Counted from the stretch's first letter, positions 36,319 to 46,247 are shown. The stretch: 62,223 nt of DNA from an uncultured Oscillospiraceae bacterium (GCA_910579175.1 CAJTTB010000018.1:1-62223), one strand, 5' to 3'. The notes: a model not told the origin generated them from the sequence alone. Numbers and translations: made by a program.

Positions 36319-36696
36319 AATGATTCCTCTTTTCTAATTTATGTATTAAAATATACTTTGCATAAAATAGTTGCAAAGTGATAATTACACTTTTGCCAAA
36401 CGATAATACAGTAAAAATACTGAATAGAAATTATTATCTTATTCTATTCATTTATAAACATTTTAATTCCCTCGACTGAATCTATTATATCCCATATTTC
36501 CTTTATTTGTCAATGCTTGATAAAGCCCTATGAGAGACAAAAAATCATTCAGATAAATCTTTGATTATTTTTATCATACGATTGTCAATCTTCTATAGAT
36601 TCTTTCAAGAATAAGATTGTGATGGTCTTTTCACTATGTTAATCCAATTATATATCTTGAGATCAAGGGATTTTTTCTTTGTGATATCGCTTTTGA
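36319..36696. other. Intergenic region upstream of the esterase gene
   Basis: AT-rich DNA containing the likely promoter of the esterase operon and the 3' region of the 106-residue gene. I see no gene, hairpin terminator or riboswitch. Confidence 0.4.
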
Positions 36697-37017
36697 TCAA
36701 TCATTCCCTATACTATCCAGTATCATTTCTGTATTCTCTAAACAACTATCTACGATGCTTATCTGAATGGTTATTTGACTATTCTGAGAAAGTCTATCTT
36801 TCAATAAATAAAAGATTTGTTGACAACCTTTATAATCATCTTCTGTTTGAAAATAACAAACATATTGATCGCCCAAATCAAATGGATAATCCATACAGTC
36901 AAAATGGAGCCCCTCTATCTGCATTTCTAACCAACTACCTACATCTTCGTCCAAATTTAATTCTTTCTCAACATCAAGTTCACGATGGTCTTTTGCACAA
37001 AATAAAATTTTTATCAT
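36697..37017 (-). CDS. Hypothetical 106-residue protein
   Basis: This small, acidic, soluble protein has a ribosome site (AAGAAGGT) before ATG. It starts MIKILFCAKDHRELDVEKEL and contains MQIEGLHFDCMDYPFDLGDQ and a helix KGCQQIFYLLKDRLSQNSQITIQ. I know no family. It stands alone, divergent from the wall-binding lipoprotein. Confidence 0.6.
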   Translation of the reverse strand: MIKILFCAKDHRELDVEKELNLDEDVGSWLEMQIEGLHFDCMDYPFDLGDQYVCYFQTEDDYKGCQQIFYLLKDRLSQNSQITIQISIVDSCLENTEMILDSIGND

Positions 37018-37261
37018 ACTTTACCTTCTTAATCCGAATTGCTTTATGTTCATGATATCACAATCATCTGTGCTTTACAAGCAATATACAATGTTAAATA
37101 ATCGACCTTTTTCTTGAAATCCTGACAATAATCCTTTATAATAAAACAAAAACCATTTATATCAATTAACAAATCTGTTTTAACATGTACCTGCAAATAC
37201 AACGATACTTTTGCTCTGCAAAGAAAACAGATAAATCACTGTATCACAAGGAAATCTTTTT

Positions 37262-37945
37262 ATGAAAAACAAGCAAATCATATCTATTAAAACAACTCTA
37301 TTGGCAATACTTTTGATTATTTTAACAACAGGCTGTTCTCTTAATTCGCTCCAAAATGTAGAGAAAAATAAAGAAGATGGATGGTTAGAAGATGAAAACG
37401 GTTGGCGCATGACAGAAGACGATACTCCTGTTATCAATCAATGGTTAGAATATAAAAATCATTGGTACTATTTTGATAAAAACGGTTATATGACAACTGG
37501 CTGGCTAAAACTAAAAAATTCTTGGTATTATCTACAAGAAGATGGCACTATGGTTACTGGAAATATCGATATGGATGGCAGTGAATATCAGTTTGATGAA
37601 ACCGGGAAATGGGTTGGAAAGAAAAGCAATCTAAAATGGATTATGGATAAAAACGGTTGGACAGTGGAATTGACAGACAAAGCCGAACTGGAAAATGGCT
37701 GGAATAAATTAAATGATAAATGGTATTATTTTAATGAAAACGGTTATATCTCTTCTGGTTGGATTAATATTGACGGTTACTATTATTATCTAGATGGCAG
37801 CGGCGCTATGCAAACCGGTTGGATACAGTTAGGGGGATATTGGTATTATCTCAATCCAGATGGAAAAATGCAAACTGGTGAAGCTGTTATTGATGAGGTC
37901 ACTTATTATTTTACCAATAGTGGTGTTATGATACCACAGGAATAA
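37262..37945 (+). CDS. Lipoprotein with cell-wall-binding repeats
   Basis: The 227-residue product has a lipobox LTTGC with Cys at about residue 25. Around eight cell-wall-binding (PF01473-type) repeats follow, with WYYFDKNGYMTTGW, WYYLQEDGTMVTG and WYYLNPDGKMQTG. No catalytic domain is present. It would be tethered to the membrane by lipid and bind wall polymer (choline or a related ligand) through the repeats. AAGGAA lies 8 nt before ATG. Similar repeats occur at 49800 and 60434. Confidence 0.85.
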   Translation: MKNKQIISIKTTLLAILLIILTTGCSLNSLQNVEKNKEDGWLEDENGWRMTEDDTPVINQWLEYKNHWYYFDKNGYMTTGWLKLKNSWYYLQEDGTMVTGNIDMDGSEYQFDETGKWVGKKSNLKWIMDKNGWTVELTDKAELENGWNKLNDKWYYFNENGYISSGWINIDGYYYYLDGSGAMQTGWIQLGGYWYYLNPDGKMQTGEAVIDEVTYYFTNSGVMIPQE

Positions 37946-38078
37946 AAAGTAACACAGCTTGATTATGTGTACACCTTTTTCATTTTCATCAGCGGTCTAT
38001 CAAAATATGTTCCTTAACATTGGATTATCATAGGTATCTATGATAAATGTATGAAAATTTAAAATGGAGAAATCAACT

Positions 38079-38285
38079 ATGAAGAAAAAAATAAACTTTT
38101 TAACGGTGGTCTTATGTGGTATTGCAGCACTCATCTGGACAGTTAGAGCTGTAGTTGATATGGTGTATCATATCCCTCAAATATCAACCACATTGTTTTT
38201 ATTAGACATATTATGTGCAATTATTTGGATTGTAACCTTTTTTATAAATCTTTATAAGTATCGTTCCAATCATACAGATAAATAA
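38079..38285 (+). CDS. Small two-TM membrane protein
   Basis: The 68-residue product starts at ATG 38079 with TGGAG 9 nt upstream. Two hydrophobic helices (about 6-28 and 37-60) flank a short VYHIPQISTT loop, with a basic tail. The function is unknown. It lies about 130 nt behind the wall-binding lipoprotein gene with no obvious terminator between. Confidence 0.6.
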   Translation: MKKKINFLTVVLCGIAALIWTVRAVVDMVYHIPQISTTLFLLDILCAIIWIVTFFINLYKYRSNHTDK

Positions 38286-38389
38286 AGTTCACTTTATAAA
38301 ACTATTCCAAGTATGCAAATAAACTCACTATGATATGTATTTTATGTAAAAAGCATATCATATATATCTTTATCAATGTTAGAAAAGAA

Positions 38390-38442
38390 AAATCCCATTG
38401 ATTCATTACAGCAATGTAAAGTCTTATCAATGGGATTTTTTT
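38390..38442. terminator. Bidirectional terminator
   Basis: AAATCCCATTGA pairs with TCAATGGGATTT over a ~29-nt loop that holds a smaller stem. T-runs are present on both sides, between two convergent genes. Confidence 0.75.
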
Positions 38443-38446
38443 CATA

Positions 38447-39289
38447 TCAATTTTTTTCGGATTCTACAGCAACTATTTGTTTAAAGATTTGAATGGATTT
38501 TTCTTCTTTAGAATGGTCTAAAATTGCAAATAGTACATGTTCAAAACAGCTGTTATATGATTCTGTCTCCAATAAATCGCTCCAATTTTGAGCCACTTCT
38601 GTTACATCATTTTGAAACACGCCGCAACCATAAGCTCCTAGAATCAGATTCTTACAGCCTTTTTCTAAAAAGATGGCTAATACTTTTCTCATTCTATTTT
38701 TCATTACTTGACGAGCTTGTTGTTGATCTTCTCCTTTTCGGATTACCTGTCCCATATTGACAGCAGGCATGGTCAATACAGAAGCTGTTACTGGCTTTGG
38801 CAATAAATTCATCTTTTTCCCATCTCGAAAAAATACAACTTCTGGAGAAAAGATTGCATAATCAGTATACATCATCGTGTTACAGACCCGATTTGTCTGA
38901 TAATATTCAGGTTGCTCCAACAGACAATGATATAATCCACTGCTGACCGCCAAACTTTCTTCCTGCGCATTGGCTCCATTTAAAAAACCACCCCCAGGAT
39001 TTTTGGCACTTGCAAAATTTAACACTCCAACCTGCTCAATGCCCTGCTGTTTCCAATTACAAATCGCTTGTACAGTACTGATATTCTCAATTTGTATATC
39101 GGCTTTACGCTCTGTCTTTGGTTTTGTGGCTGTAATCCATTGTTCGCTCTGTTGTGGTGATATCAATACAGTATGTTGTTGTGCATACTGTTGTAAATCT
39201 GCAATCTGAATCTTTGTCTGCTCCAATGGATACCATCCCTGTTTGATATAACAAATTGTTTCCTTTGCCAATTGTTTTCTACTTGCCAT
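38447..39289 (-). CDS. Bacterial-type poly(ADP-ribose) glycohydrolase (TIGR02452 / macrodomain-like)
   Basis: The 280-residue protein has the PARG signature GGGFLNGANAQEESLAVSSGLY (about residues 98-119), where paired Glu are catalytic in characterised bacterial-type PARGs. LVLxFASAKNPG-like text precedes it, and a C-terminal LILGAYGCGVFQND binds ADP-ribose in macrodomain folds. Such enzymes remove ADP-ribose from proteins or nucleic acids. No ADP-ribosyltransferase is adjacent. GGAAG precedes ATG. It lies next to an HD hydrolase on the same strand. Confidence 0.88.
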   Translation of the reverse strand: MASRKQLAKETICYIKQGWYPLEQTKIQIADLQQYAQQHTVLISPQQSEQWITATKPKTERKADIQIENISTVQAICNWKQQGIEQVGVLNFASAKNPGGGFLNGANAQEESLAVSSGLYHCLLEQPEYYQTNRVCNTMMYTDYAIFSPEVVFFRDGKKMNLLPKPVTASVLTMPAVNMGQVIRKGEDQQQARQVMKNRMRKVLAIFLEKGCKNLILGAYGCGVFQNDVTEVAQNWSDLLETESYNSCFEHVLFAILDHSKEEKSIQIFKQIVAVESEKN

Positions 39290-39351
39290 AATTTTTCTTC
39301 CTTTACGAACTATCTATCCAGCAATGGCTTTTTGCTTTCGTGATTTCATGA

Positions 39352-40050
39352 CTACCCTTTTTCAAAATCAGATTCACTTAATTGCTGCTCCAGTAAAGAA
39401 ATACCTAAACGATAGGAAATAGACACTTCAGATAACATGCTTTCATAAAACGCCTTTGCAGCTTGTTGCCGCTCTGTTGCAAGCTGTAAAGCCCGTTTGG
39501 TATAAAAACAGGAATTTATCTTTTCTAATTTAAATTTATATTCTTGAAAAAACGAAGGTTGTTTGTCATTTGTTCCATCAGAAATCAAACCATTTGGCAG
39601 CTTTGTATACAATGCCTCAGATAATTGTCCATTGTATAAAAGTGTTCTTGCAATTCCAATTGCACCAGTCACATCAATCTTATCTGCATCAAATAGAATT
39701 TTTGCCTCTATACTCTGTGGTATATTATCATTGCGATAGCGATGTGTTTGAATACATGCCTTTACAGATTCTGCAAATACCTTTTTAAAACCAGATTCTA
39801 TCAAAAAACAATATGCTTTTTGGGCGCCAATTTCTGCATGACATAACTTCGGATTTTCAAATTGTTCTTGTCTGCCAATATCATGCAGCAAACATGCAGC
39901 GATTAAAATATCATAATCCACATTCTGTTCAAATCTGGCAATATCCAATGCAATATATAAAACACGATAGATATGTTCTTTATCATGTGCACTATCCTGC
40001 ATACAGGAATCCATATATTGTTCTAATATTTGATAAATTTCTAACTTCAC
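39352..40050 (-). CDS. HD-domain phosphohydrolase
   Basis: The 232-residue protein has HD-type metal residues: His in DKEHIYRVLYIA (residue ~25), HD in ACLLHDIGRQ (~56), and a downstream Asp in ILFDADKIDVTGAIG. Nucleotide or phosphoester hydrolysis is expected, but the substrate is unknown. It uses a GTG start with GAGGGAA somewhat far upstream. It lies 39 nt behind glyA on the same strand, so it could be co-transcribed. Confidence 0.85.
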   Translation of the reverse strand: MKLEIYQILEQYMDSCMQDSAHDKEHIYRVLYIALDIARFEQNVDYDILIAACLLHDIGRQEQFENPKLCHAEIGAQKAYCFLIESGFKKVFAESVKACIQTHRYRNDNIPQSIEAKILFDADKIDVTGAIGIARTLLYNGQLSEALYTKLPNGLISDGTNDKQPSFFQEYKFKLEKINSCFYTKRALQLATERQQAAKAFYESMLSEVSISYRLGISLLEQQLSESDFEKG

Positions 40051-40089
40051 TTCATTTTCATTCCCTCTGTTACCAGCAAATAAAATTCT

Positions 40090-41343
40090 CTATTCATATA
40101 AAGGATATTTTTGACAAAGTGCTTCTACCTTTGCACGTACTTCATCTGCTTTATGCTCAAAATCAGAAGCAGTCAAATAAATGCACTCTGCAATGACTTT
40201 CATATCTTCTGGTCTCATACCACGACTTGTAATAGCAGGTGTACCAATACGGATACCACTGGTTACAAATGGGCTTTCTGGATCATTTGGAATTGCATTT
40301 TTATTCACTGTGATATAAACTTCATCCAAGCGTTTTTCCAATTCCTTACCGGTGATTTTGAAGTTGCGGGTATCTACCAACATCAAATGATTATCTGTTC
40401 CCTTAGAAACCAAATCAAACCCATAATCCACCAAATGTTTTGCCAGCTCTTTTGCATTATCTACCACATTTTGGGCATATTCTTTAAAAGAAGGCTGTAA
40501 TGCTTCACCAAAACAAACTGCTTTTGCGGCAATGATGTGCATCAACGGACCACCTTGTGTTCCTGGGAAAATAGCCTTGTCAATTGCCTTTGCATATTGT
40601 TCTTTGCAAAGTATCATACCGCCTCTTGGACCTCTTAGGGTTTTATGGGTTGTTGTTGTTACAATATCAGCATAAGGCACTGGATTTGGGTGTACTCCCG
40701 CTGCAACCAATCCGGCAATATGTGCCATATCCACCATCAAATAAGCGCCAACTTCCTTTGCAATTTCCCCTAATTTCTCAAAATCAATGATACGGGGATA
40801 AGCAGAAGCTCCTGCCACAATCATTTTCGGTTTTACTTCTTTTGCCTGTGCTCTTAATTTATCATAATCAATGACTTGTGTATCATCTTCTACCCCATAG
40901 GATACAAAATGGAAATATTTTCCTGATATGTTTACTGGTGAACCATGTGTTAAATGTCCGCCATGTGCCAAGCTCATTCCCAAAACGGTATCACCTGGCT
41001 GTAACAGTGCAAAATAAACTGCCATATTTGCTTGTGCACCAGAGTGTGGTTGCACATTTGCATGTTCTGCACCAAAGAGTTTTTTTGCACGCTCAATTGC
41101 AATGTTTTCCACAACGTCTACACATTCACAACCACCATAATAGCGTTTTGCTGGATAGCCCTCTGCGTATTTATTGGTCAATACGGTGCCCATTGCTGCC
41201 ATAACCGCTGGTGTTACAATATTTTCACTTGCAATTAATTCAATATTGCGTTTTTGACGTTTTAATTCTGCATTGAGCGCCTCTCCTACTTCTTTATCAT
41301 AACCATTTACAAATCCAATTGTATCCATCATATCCTGATACAT
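40090..41343 (-). CDS. glyA: Serine hydroxymethyltransferase
   Basis: GlyA is the PLP enzyme that interconverts serine and glycine and charges tetrahydrofolate. The 417-residue protein has ELIASENIVTPAVM, YAEGYPAKRYYGGCECVDVVE, HGGHLTHG, DMAHIAGLVAAG, and the PLP lysine in TTTTHKTLRGPRGGMI (about residue 235). AAGGAGGAA lies 7 nt before ATG. No THF riboswitch or T-box is visible in the 215-bp divergent region shared with the GtrA gene. Confidence 0.97.
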   Translation of the reverse strand: MYQDMMDTIGFVNGYDKEVGEALNAELKRQKRNIELIASENIVTPAVMAAMGTVLTNKYAEGYPAKRYYGGCECVDVVENIAIERAKKLFGAEHANVQPHSGAQANMAVYFALLQPGDTVLGMSLAHGGHLTHGSPVNISGKYFHFVSYGVEDDTQVIDYDKLRAQAKEVKPKMIVAGASAYPRIIDFEKLGEIAKEVGAYLMVDMAHIAGLVAAGVHPNPVPYADIVTTTTHKTLRGPRGGMILCKEQYAKAIDKAIFPGTQGGPLMHIIAAKAVCFGEALQPSFKEYAQNVVDNAKELAKHLVDYGFDLVSKGTDNHLMLVDTRNFKITGKELEKRLDEVYITVNKNAIPNDPESPFVTSGIRIGTPAITSRGMRPEDMKVIAECIYLTASDFEHKADEVRAKVEALCQKYPLYE

Positions 41344-41567
41344 GTTTGATTCCTCCTTATTTTAAACGAACTCTTTCCTGTGACAATGTTATTATACACA
41401 AATTTTCCAATAAATTCAATCATATTATCCATTGACTCCTATCATATTCATGACAGAGGTCATTCAAAATACCTTTTTGTCCAATTATTTTTGATATTCA
41501 TGAAATTTTCTTTGATTTTCTATCCAAAAGATGGTAAAATGACAATGTATGAAAGCAGGTGAACACC

Positions 41568-42002
41568 TTGATAAATACCATATTAAAATTTTATCGCACC
41601 CATAAAGAGCCTATCTTATATCTCTTTTTTGGAGGACTCACGACACTGGTTAATTTGATTTCTTATTTTCTGATGACTCGATTATTTCCAATTTCTGAAA
41701 TACCCGCCACTATCATTGCTTGGCTTTTATCGGTTGTTTTCGCCTATATCACCAATAAAATTTGGGTATTTGAAAGCAAATGCACCAGTATCGCACAGCT
41801 TATCAAAGAAATCGTTTCTTTTTTTGGGGCTCGCACTTTTTCAGGTGTTTTGGATGTTGGTATCATGTATTTATTTGTTTCTGTCCTTCATTATCCAGAT
41901 ATGCTGATTAAAATTCTTTCTAATATCATTGTGATTATATTAAATTATCTATTCAGCAAATTTTTTGTCTTTCAAAAAAAGCACAAAAATTCCTCTTTTT
42001 AG
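41568..42002 (+). CDS. GtrA-family membrane protein
   Basis: The 144-residue protein has four TM helices with the family signature FGGLTTLVNLISYFL at the start and AYITNKIWVFES mid-protein. GtrA proteins are thought to flip or help move lipid-linked sugars made by GtrB-type transferases. I prefer the TTG at 41568 because AGCAGGTG sits 6 nt upstream; GTG 41559 is the alternative. The GtrB-like gene follows 13 nt later, so the two form a pair. Confidence 0.88.
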   Translation: MINTILKFYRTHKEPILYLFFGGLTTLVNLISYFLMTRLFPISEIPATIIAWLLSVVFAYITNKIWVFESKCTSIAQLIKEIVSFFGARTFSGVLDVGIMYLFVSVLHYPDMLIKILSNIIVIILNYLFSKFFVFQKKHKNSSF

Positions 42003-42015
42003 AAAGGAAATGATT

Positions 42016-42987
42016 ATGAATTGCGAAATATTATATCTAGTTATTCCCTGTTATAATGAAGAAGCCGTTTTACCAGAAACTGCAAAACAACTCACACAAA
42101 AAATCACACAAATGATTGATAAAAAATTGATTTCTCCAGAGAGTCGAATTGTTTTTATCAACGATGGTTCTAAAGACCAAACTTGGCATATCATCGAATC
42201 CTTACACCAGCAAAATCCACTTATTTGTGGTATCAAACTCTCTCGCAATAAAGGTCATCAAAATGCGCTTTTAGCTGGTTTAATGACCGTCAAAGAACAC
42301 TGTGATATGGCTATTTCACTGGATGCAGATTTACAAGATGACATTGATGCCATCGATCAATTTGTACAAAAATATTATGAGGGAAATGACATCGTCTATG
42401 GTGTGCGCAGCTCCAGAGAAACAGATACTTTTTTCAAGCGGTTCACAGCCCAAAGTTTTTATAAAGTGATGAAAACATTGGGAGTCGATATCGTATACAA
42501 TCATGCCGACTATCGATTGATGAGCAAACGCGCACTAAATGAATTAGAGCAATTTAAAGAGGTCAATTTATTTTTACGTGGAATTGTGCCATTGATTGGT
42601 TTTTCATCTGATATTGTCACCTATGAACGTCACGAACGATTTGCAGGCGAAAGCAAATATCCACTGAAAAAGATGCTTTCCTTTGCCTTTGATGGAATTA
42701 CCTCTTTTAGTATCAAACCCATTCGCATGATCACCACATTGGGTATTTTGATTTTTAGCATCAGTATTTTAATGTTATTATATTTCTTAATCCTTTATTT
42801 TTTAGACAAAACCGTGGCAGGTTGGTCAACCATTGTCATTTCTATCTGGGCAATTGGTGGGCTTCAGTTACTGGCAATTGGAATCATTGGGGAATATATT
42901 GGAAAAATCTATTTAGAAGCAAAATCGCGTCCAAAATTTATTGTGGAAACCTTTTTACAACATCGTTCTGACCATTCTAGTCAGTAA
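42016..42987 (+). CDS. GtrB-like glycosyltransferase family 2 (dolichol-phosphate mannosyltransferase-like)
   Basis: The 323-residue protein has a GT-A domain: LVIPCYNEEAVLPET, the DGSKDQTWH loop, and DADLQDDIDAI for metal and nucleotide-sugar. Two C-terminal TM helices follow (about 240-265 and 275-300). Such enzymes load a sugar onto polyprenyl phosphate at the membrane. The ATG at 42016 has AGAAAGGAA at proper distance. With GtrA it forms a surface glycan modification module; no third (Gtr-specific) transferase follows. A terminator lies at 43011. Confidence 0.9.
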   Translation: MNCEILYLVIPCYNEEAVLPETAKQLTQKITQMIDKKLISPESRIVFINDGSKDQTWHIIESLHQQNPLICGIKLSRNKGHQNALLAGLMTVKEHCDMAISLDADLQDDIDAIDQFVQKYYEGNDIVYGVRSSRETDTFFKRFTAQSFYKVMKTLGVDIVYNHADYRLMSKRALNELEQFKEVNLFLRGIVPLIGFSSDIVTYERHERFAGESKYPLKKMLSFAFDGITSFSIKPIRMITTLGILIFSISILMLLYFLILYFLDKTVAGWSTIVISIWAIGGLQLLAIGIIGEYIGKIYLEAKSRPKFIVETFLQHRSDHSSQ

Positions 42988-43010
42988 TATCAATTATTTC
43001 TATCAATAAC

Positions 43011-43041
43011 AAAAGAGTTGACAAGCCTGTCAACTCTTTTT
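43011..43041. terminator. Terminator between convergent GT2 and phosphatase genes
   Basis: AAAAGAGTTGACA and TGTCAACTCTTTTT pair around a four-base loop. Confidence 0.88.
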
Positions 43042-43066
43042 ACGTTTATGTACGATATGGGCTAAA

Positions 43067-44233
43067 TTAAAAATATTCAATATTGACTCGTTTTCCAGTT
43101 GCTTCAATCGCCGTTGCCAAATCTTTGATCAAATTTAATTTTAATCCCAAAGACACTGGCATTCCTGGATTTTGATGTGCAGGATTCAATGCGCGCCCCA
43201 CCAAAAAGTCAACCTGTGTAGATTCTTCTAAAAACATTTTTGCAAGTAATGTCGCTCCATCTTTTTTATTGAGATTAAAACTTTCAAAATTGCTGTCCGT
43301 TGTAGCAGACTTGATAATTTCCAATGCTTTTCCCAAGGTCAATACACCTTCTGTAATCAAATCAATTCCTTGAATTTTGGCAATTGGTGGCACTGCGGGA
43401 TTTTCATAATCAATTGATACTGTCAGCTCTCTACCTGTTACACGACTGACAATATTGCTGGTAGTACCTCCACAAACTACCTTTAGCCCCTGAGAAAATA
43501 TCAAACGATTTACAACTTGCTGGTCCTGTTCAGCATTGACCGGAGGTCCTACCATCACCGTCACTGGTCGATTTTCTTTGACCAACATGGTACAAACTGT
43601 ACTATCATCGCCGGGCTCCTGCATATATAGTGTATTGACAGCTCCTAAAATATTTTTCGTCAATGACATTGGGGAGGTGTCTTTTTTCACATTGTCGGTA
43701 ATAAACTCCACTGCATTGTCATATTGCCAGCCCAAATCCAACAACCGTCCAACACCAGCGTGGACCACTCCATCCGAAAAGGTGATAATCAAATCTCCTT
43801 TTTCTGCTTTAAATCTGCTGATACTCACCTGCTTGTCATAAATTGTGCGCACCTCACGGGGCATATCCACCAATTTTCCCCTCTGATAATGCAATGCCAT
43901 TGGATTATCAAACTCTGCAATATAAGTATTTCCATCGTTTTCTACTCGAATAATGGTAAAGGTAGAATAAGCAATTCCCCTATCTTGACAAACTGGAAGC
44001 GTTTTGGCAATCGTCTCGATTGCTTCATCTAGTGTTGCACCTTCCTTTAACATCGTAATGATAATTTTGCTGGTTAAAGTAGATAAAATATTCGCTTTTA
44101 CACCACTTCCCAAACCGTCCGCCAGCACTAAAATGCAATAGTCCTGTTCTCGAATAAATTCAACGCTATCCCCACATAACTCTTCACCATGATGGTATAG
44201 ACTGTCGTAGGCTACATCGATAAAATAATTCAA
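43067..44233 (-). CDS. SpoIIE-type PP2C phosphatase of the hydrogenase locus
   Basis: The 388-residue protein has a PPM/SpoIIE phosphatase core in residues 1-225: CGDSVEF, LVLADGLGSGVKANILS, DLIITFSDGVVHAGVG and PGDDSTVCTML supply the metal aspartates. A second domain (~230-388) with VVCGGTTSNIVSRVTG is often found with this family. It starts at TTG with AGCAGGTG upstream. It lies 32 nt behind the sensory hydrogenase gene. In related Clostridia this phosphatase accompanies group C hydrogenases, so it probably converts the hydrogen signal into protein dephosphorylation (inference). Confidence 0.88.
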   Translation of the reverse strand: MNYFIDVAYDSLYHHGEELCGDSVEFIREQDYCILVLADGLGSGVKANILSTLTSKIIITMLKEGATLDEAIETIAKTLPVCQDRGIAYSTFTIIRVENDGNTYIAEFDNPMALHYQRGKLVDMPREVRTIYDKQVSISRFKAEKGDLIITFSDGVVHAGVGRLLDLGWQYDNAVEFITDNVKKDTSPMSLTKNILGAVNTLYMQEPGDDSTVCTMLVKENRPVTVMVGPPVNAEQDQQVVNRLIFSQGLKVVCGGTTSNIVSRVTGRELTVSIDYENPAVPPIAKIQGIDLITEGVLTLGKALEIIKSATTDSNFESFNLNKKDGATLLAKMFLEESTQVDFLVGRALNPAHQNPGMPVSLGLKLNLIKDLATAIEATGKRVNIEYF

Positions 44234-44265
44234 TTTCTAACACCTGCTTTCCGTTCAACTGACGT

Positions 44266-45975
44266 TTATTCCTCTGCCTGTTCCATTGACTTTTTCAGCT
44301 TGGTCAAAGCCACTTTGGTTTCTGCGGTGGTTTCTCCCAACAGACTGGCTATCTCTTGTGCAACGGTCATCTGTTTTTCAATTACCTTTTGCGCAGTCAA
44401 CACAGTATGGTCGCGCAGATCGGAAAGTTCTTTTTTGCGTTTTTCTTCTTCTGTAATATCTTTAATAAATGCCAAAAACATATGGTGTTTTTTGACATAT
44501 AGAATGGATTGTTCTGCATAAATATCATCTATCTGAACCTTTTTGGTCTTGACTTCACCATCTGATTTTGCCTCGTCAAAATCATTTTCTCCATAAAATA
44601 GTGGTGGGAATTCCCCAATGGATTCTGACTTTTTAATCTTTAACATTTTTTCTCCCGTTGGATTCAAATCCAACAATCTCTGATCATCATCAAACACCAA
44701 GATGGCATTTGGAGAATATTCAATCACTGTAGAAGACATACTTTCTGCCTGTTGACGGAAATAAGGCAAACACATATGAATATCTGCTTTGCCATGAAAT
44801 ACAGCAGCTGCTTTTTCTCGACAGGAAGAATATCCACAACTACCACAATTGAGCTCGTCTTCTTTGGAATACTTTCCAATCTGAGCCAAAATATGTTTGA
44901 TATCCTCCTCGGTTGGCTGAACTTGATGAGGAGAGCGATTGGCAAAAATCCTAGGTTGTGGAACGCTGAGTTTTGCAGTTGGTGCTACATTGGTATCATG
45001 GTCTAATGGTTTTGTAGACAGCTCAAATTGTGACATAAAGGAATCTTTATGGTGCATTCTCATAACAGGACCATTCAAACATGCACCTTTACAGATATTT
45101 GCTTCAATAAATAAACCAGTCATGCTGGGGTCTTTTACCATTGCATCAAATAACTGAATACAGTCATCTACGCCATCTACACTCACCCTGCGGTAAGCAT
45201 TTTCCTGTTTGAAGAGTTCCTGATCAATGGTATCCAAAATACCAATTGGTTTTGGGTACAATCGAGAAATTGGATTTGCAACTCCCAATACCTGATCATC
45301 ATCTTCTTCCAAAGAAATTCCCTTGCGCAACATCCATTCTTCTACACCGGAGAAGGTTAAAGCATAATCCACATAGCCGCCTGCCAGTTCATCTTGCGCT
45401 TCTGCTTTTTTTGCCAAACAGGGACCAATAAAGGCAATATGAATATTGTCTCCATAGGCTTCCTTCATTAATTTTGCATGTGCCATCATTGGAGAGGCAA
45501 CTGGCGCCAAGCACTTTATCAAATCCTTATAGTATTTTTCCACTAGCATTACTACTGAAGAGCAGGCTGTTACAATGATATTATTCATCTGATGATCGCG
45601 AATCAAACCACTATAAGCCTTTGAAGTTTCATATGCTCCAATCGCAGTTTCTTCCACTCCGGCAAATCCCAGTTTTTTCAGCGCCTTACTCAGCTTTGAA
45701 AAAGAGACTCCAAAATAAGCGGCAAAACTCGGTGCAATGGTTGCATAAACCGTTTTTCCCTCTTCAATCATCTGTTCAATTTTATAAGAATCGCTCTTGA
45801 TATATTTTGCATTTTGTGGGCAGGTCTGCACACAGTTTCCGCACAAAATACATTCATCAGGAAGCACACTAGCACGGGAATTTTTAAACTCAATTGCCTT
45901 GATTGGACATTCCCGAATACACTTATAACAATTTTGGCAATCGCCTTTATTTAGTTCAATTACTGTAATACTCAT
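44266..45975 (-). CDS. Putative sensory [FeFe]-hydrogenase (HydS-like) with PAS domain
   Basis: The 569-residue protein has two N-terminal [4Fe-4S] motifs (CQNCYKCIRECP, CILCGNCVQTCP). An H-cluster domain follows with altered signatures: TACSSVV instead of TSCCP, GPCLAKKAEAQ, and CKGACLNGP instead of ACPGGC. Next come an extra Fe-S domain (CGSCGYSSCREKAAA ... MC, near 370-400), a PAS domain (about 410-510) and a C-terminal coiled coil. This layout is that of group C hydrogenases thought to sense H2. The loss of one Cys in the first motif may lower catalysis. Start ATG 45975 or GTG 45987 are both possible. It is followed by the SpoIIE-type phosphatase. Confidence 0.88.
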   Translation of the reverse strand: MSITVIELNKGDCQNCYKCIRECPIKAIEFKNSRASVLPDECILCGNCVQTCPQNAKYIKSDSYKIEQMIEEGKTVYATIAPSFAAYFGVSFSKLSKALKKLGFAGVEETAIGAYETSKAYSGLIRDHQMNNIIVTACSSVVMLVEKYYKDLIKCLAPVASPMMAHAKLMKEAYGDNIHIAFIGPCLAKKAEAQDELAGGYVDYALTFSGVEEWMLRKGISLEEDDDQVLGVANPISRLYPKPIGILDTIDQELFKQENAYRRVSVDGVDDCIQLFDAMVKDPSMTGLFIEANICKGACLNGPVMRMHHKDSFMSQFELSTKPLDHDTNVAPTAKLSVPQPRIFANRSPHQVQPTEEDIKHILAQIGKYSKEDELNCGSCGYSSCREKAAAVFHGKADIHMCLPYFRQQAESMSSTVIEYSPNAILVFDDDQRLLDLNPTGEKMLKIKKSESIGEFPPLFYGENDFDEAKSDGEVKTKKVQIDDIYAEQSILYVKKHHMFLAFIKDITEEEKRKKELSDLRDHTVLTAQKVIEKQMTVAQEIASLLGETTAETKVALTKLKKSMEQAEE

Positions 45976-45998
45976 CTTTTCCACCAAACCCTTCTCTT

Positions 45999-46247
45999 TT
46001 ACTTCACCAAAGGCAAAATTTCTGTATTAAAAATTTCCACCGCATTGCTAAACCCAACATTTTCAATTGGTTGATCATCCACTGTCACCGCAATGCCCTT
46101 CATACAGCGCCCCATACAAAAAGACGCTCTGAGTGAAATTTTATCCCCTAGCCCTTGGCTGTCAATGAGTTGTTTAAAGGTTGTTACGACTTGATAAGAA
46201 CCTTTCATATGACAAGAACTACCCACACAAACTTTGATTTCTATCAT
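45999..46247 (-). CDS. (2Fe-2S) thioredoxin-like ferredoxin
   Basis: The 82-residue protein has the four cysteines of NuoE/HoxE-type 2Fe-2S domains: CVGSSCHMKG near residue 7 and FCMGRCMKG near 45. It probably passes electrons to or from the sensory hydrogenase encoded 23 nt downstream. It is the first gene of the minus-strand arm of the hydrogenase divergon. ATG with GGTGAA upstream. Confidence 0.87.
   Translation of the reverse strand: MIEIKVCVGSSCHMKGSYQVVTTFKQLIDSQGLGDKISLRASFCMGRCMKGIAVTVDDQPIENVGFSNAVEIFNTEILPLVK

Noticed and set aside
41344..41567. THF or glycine riboswitch before glyA
   Set aside because: No matching conserved core was found in the 215-bp divergent region.
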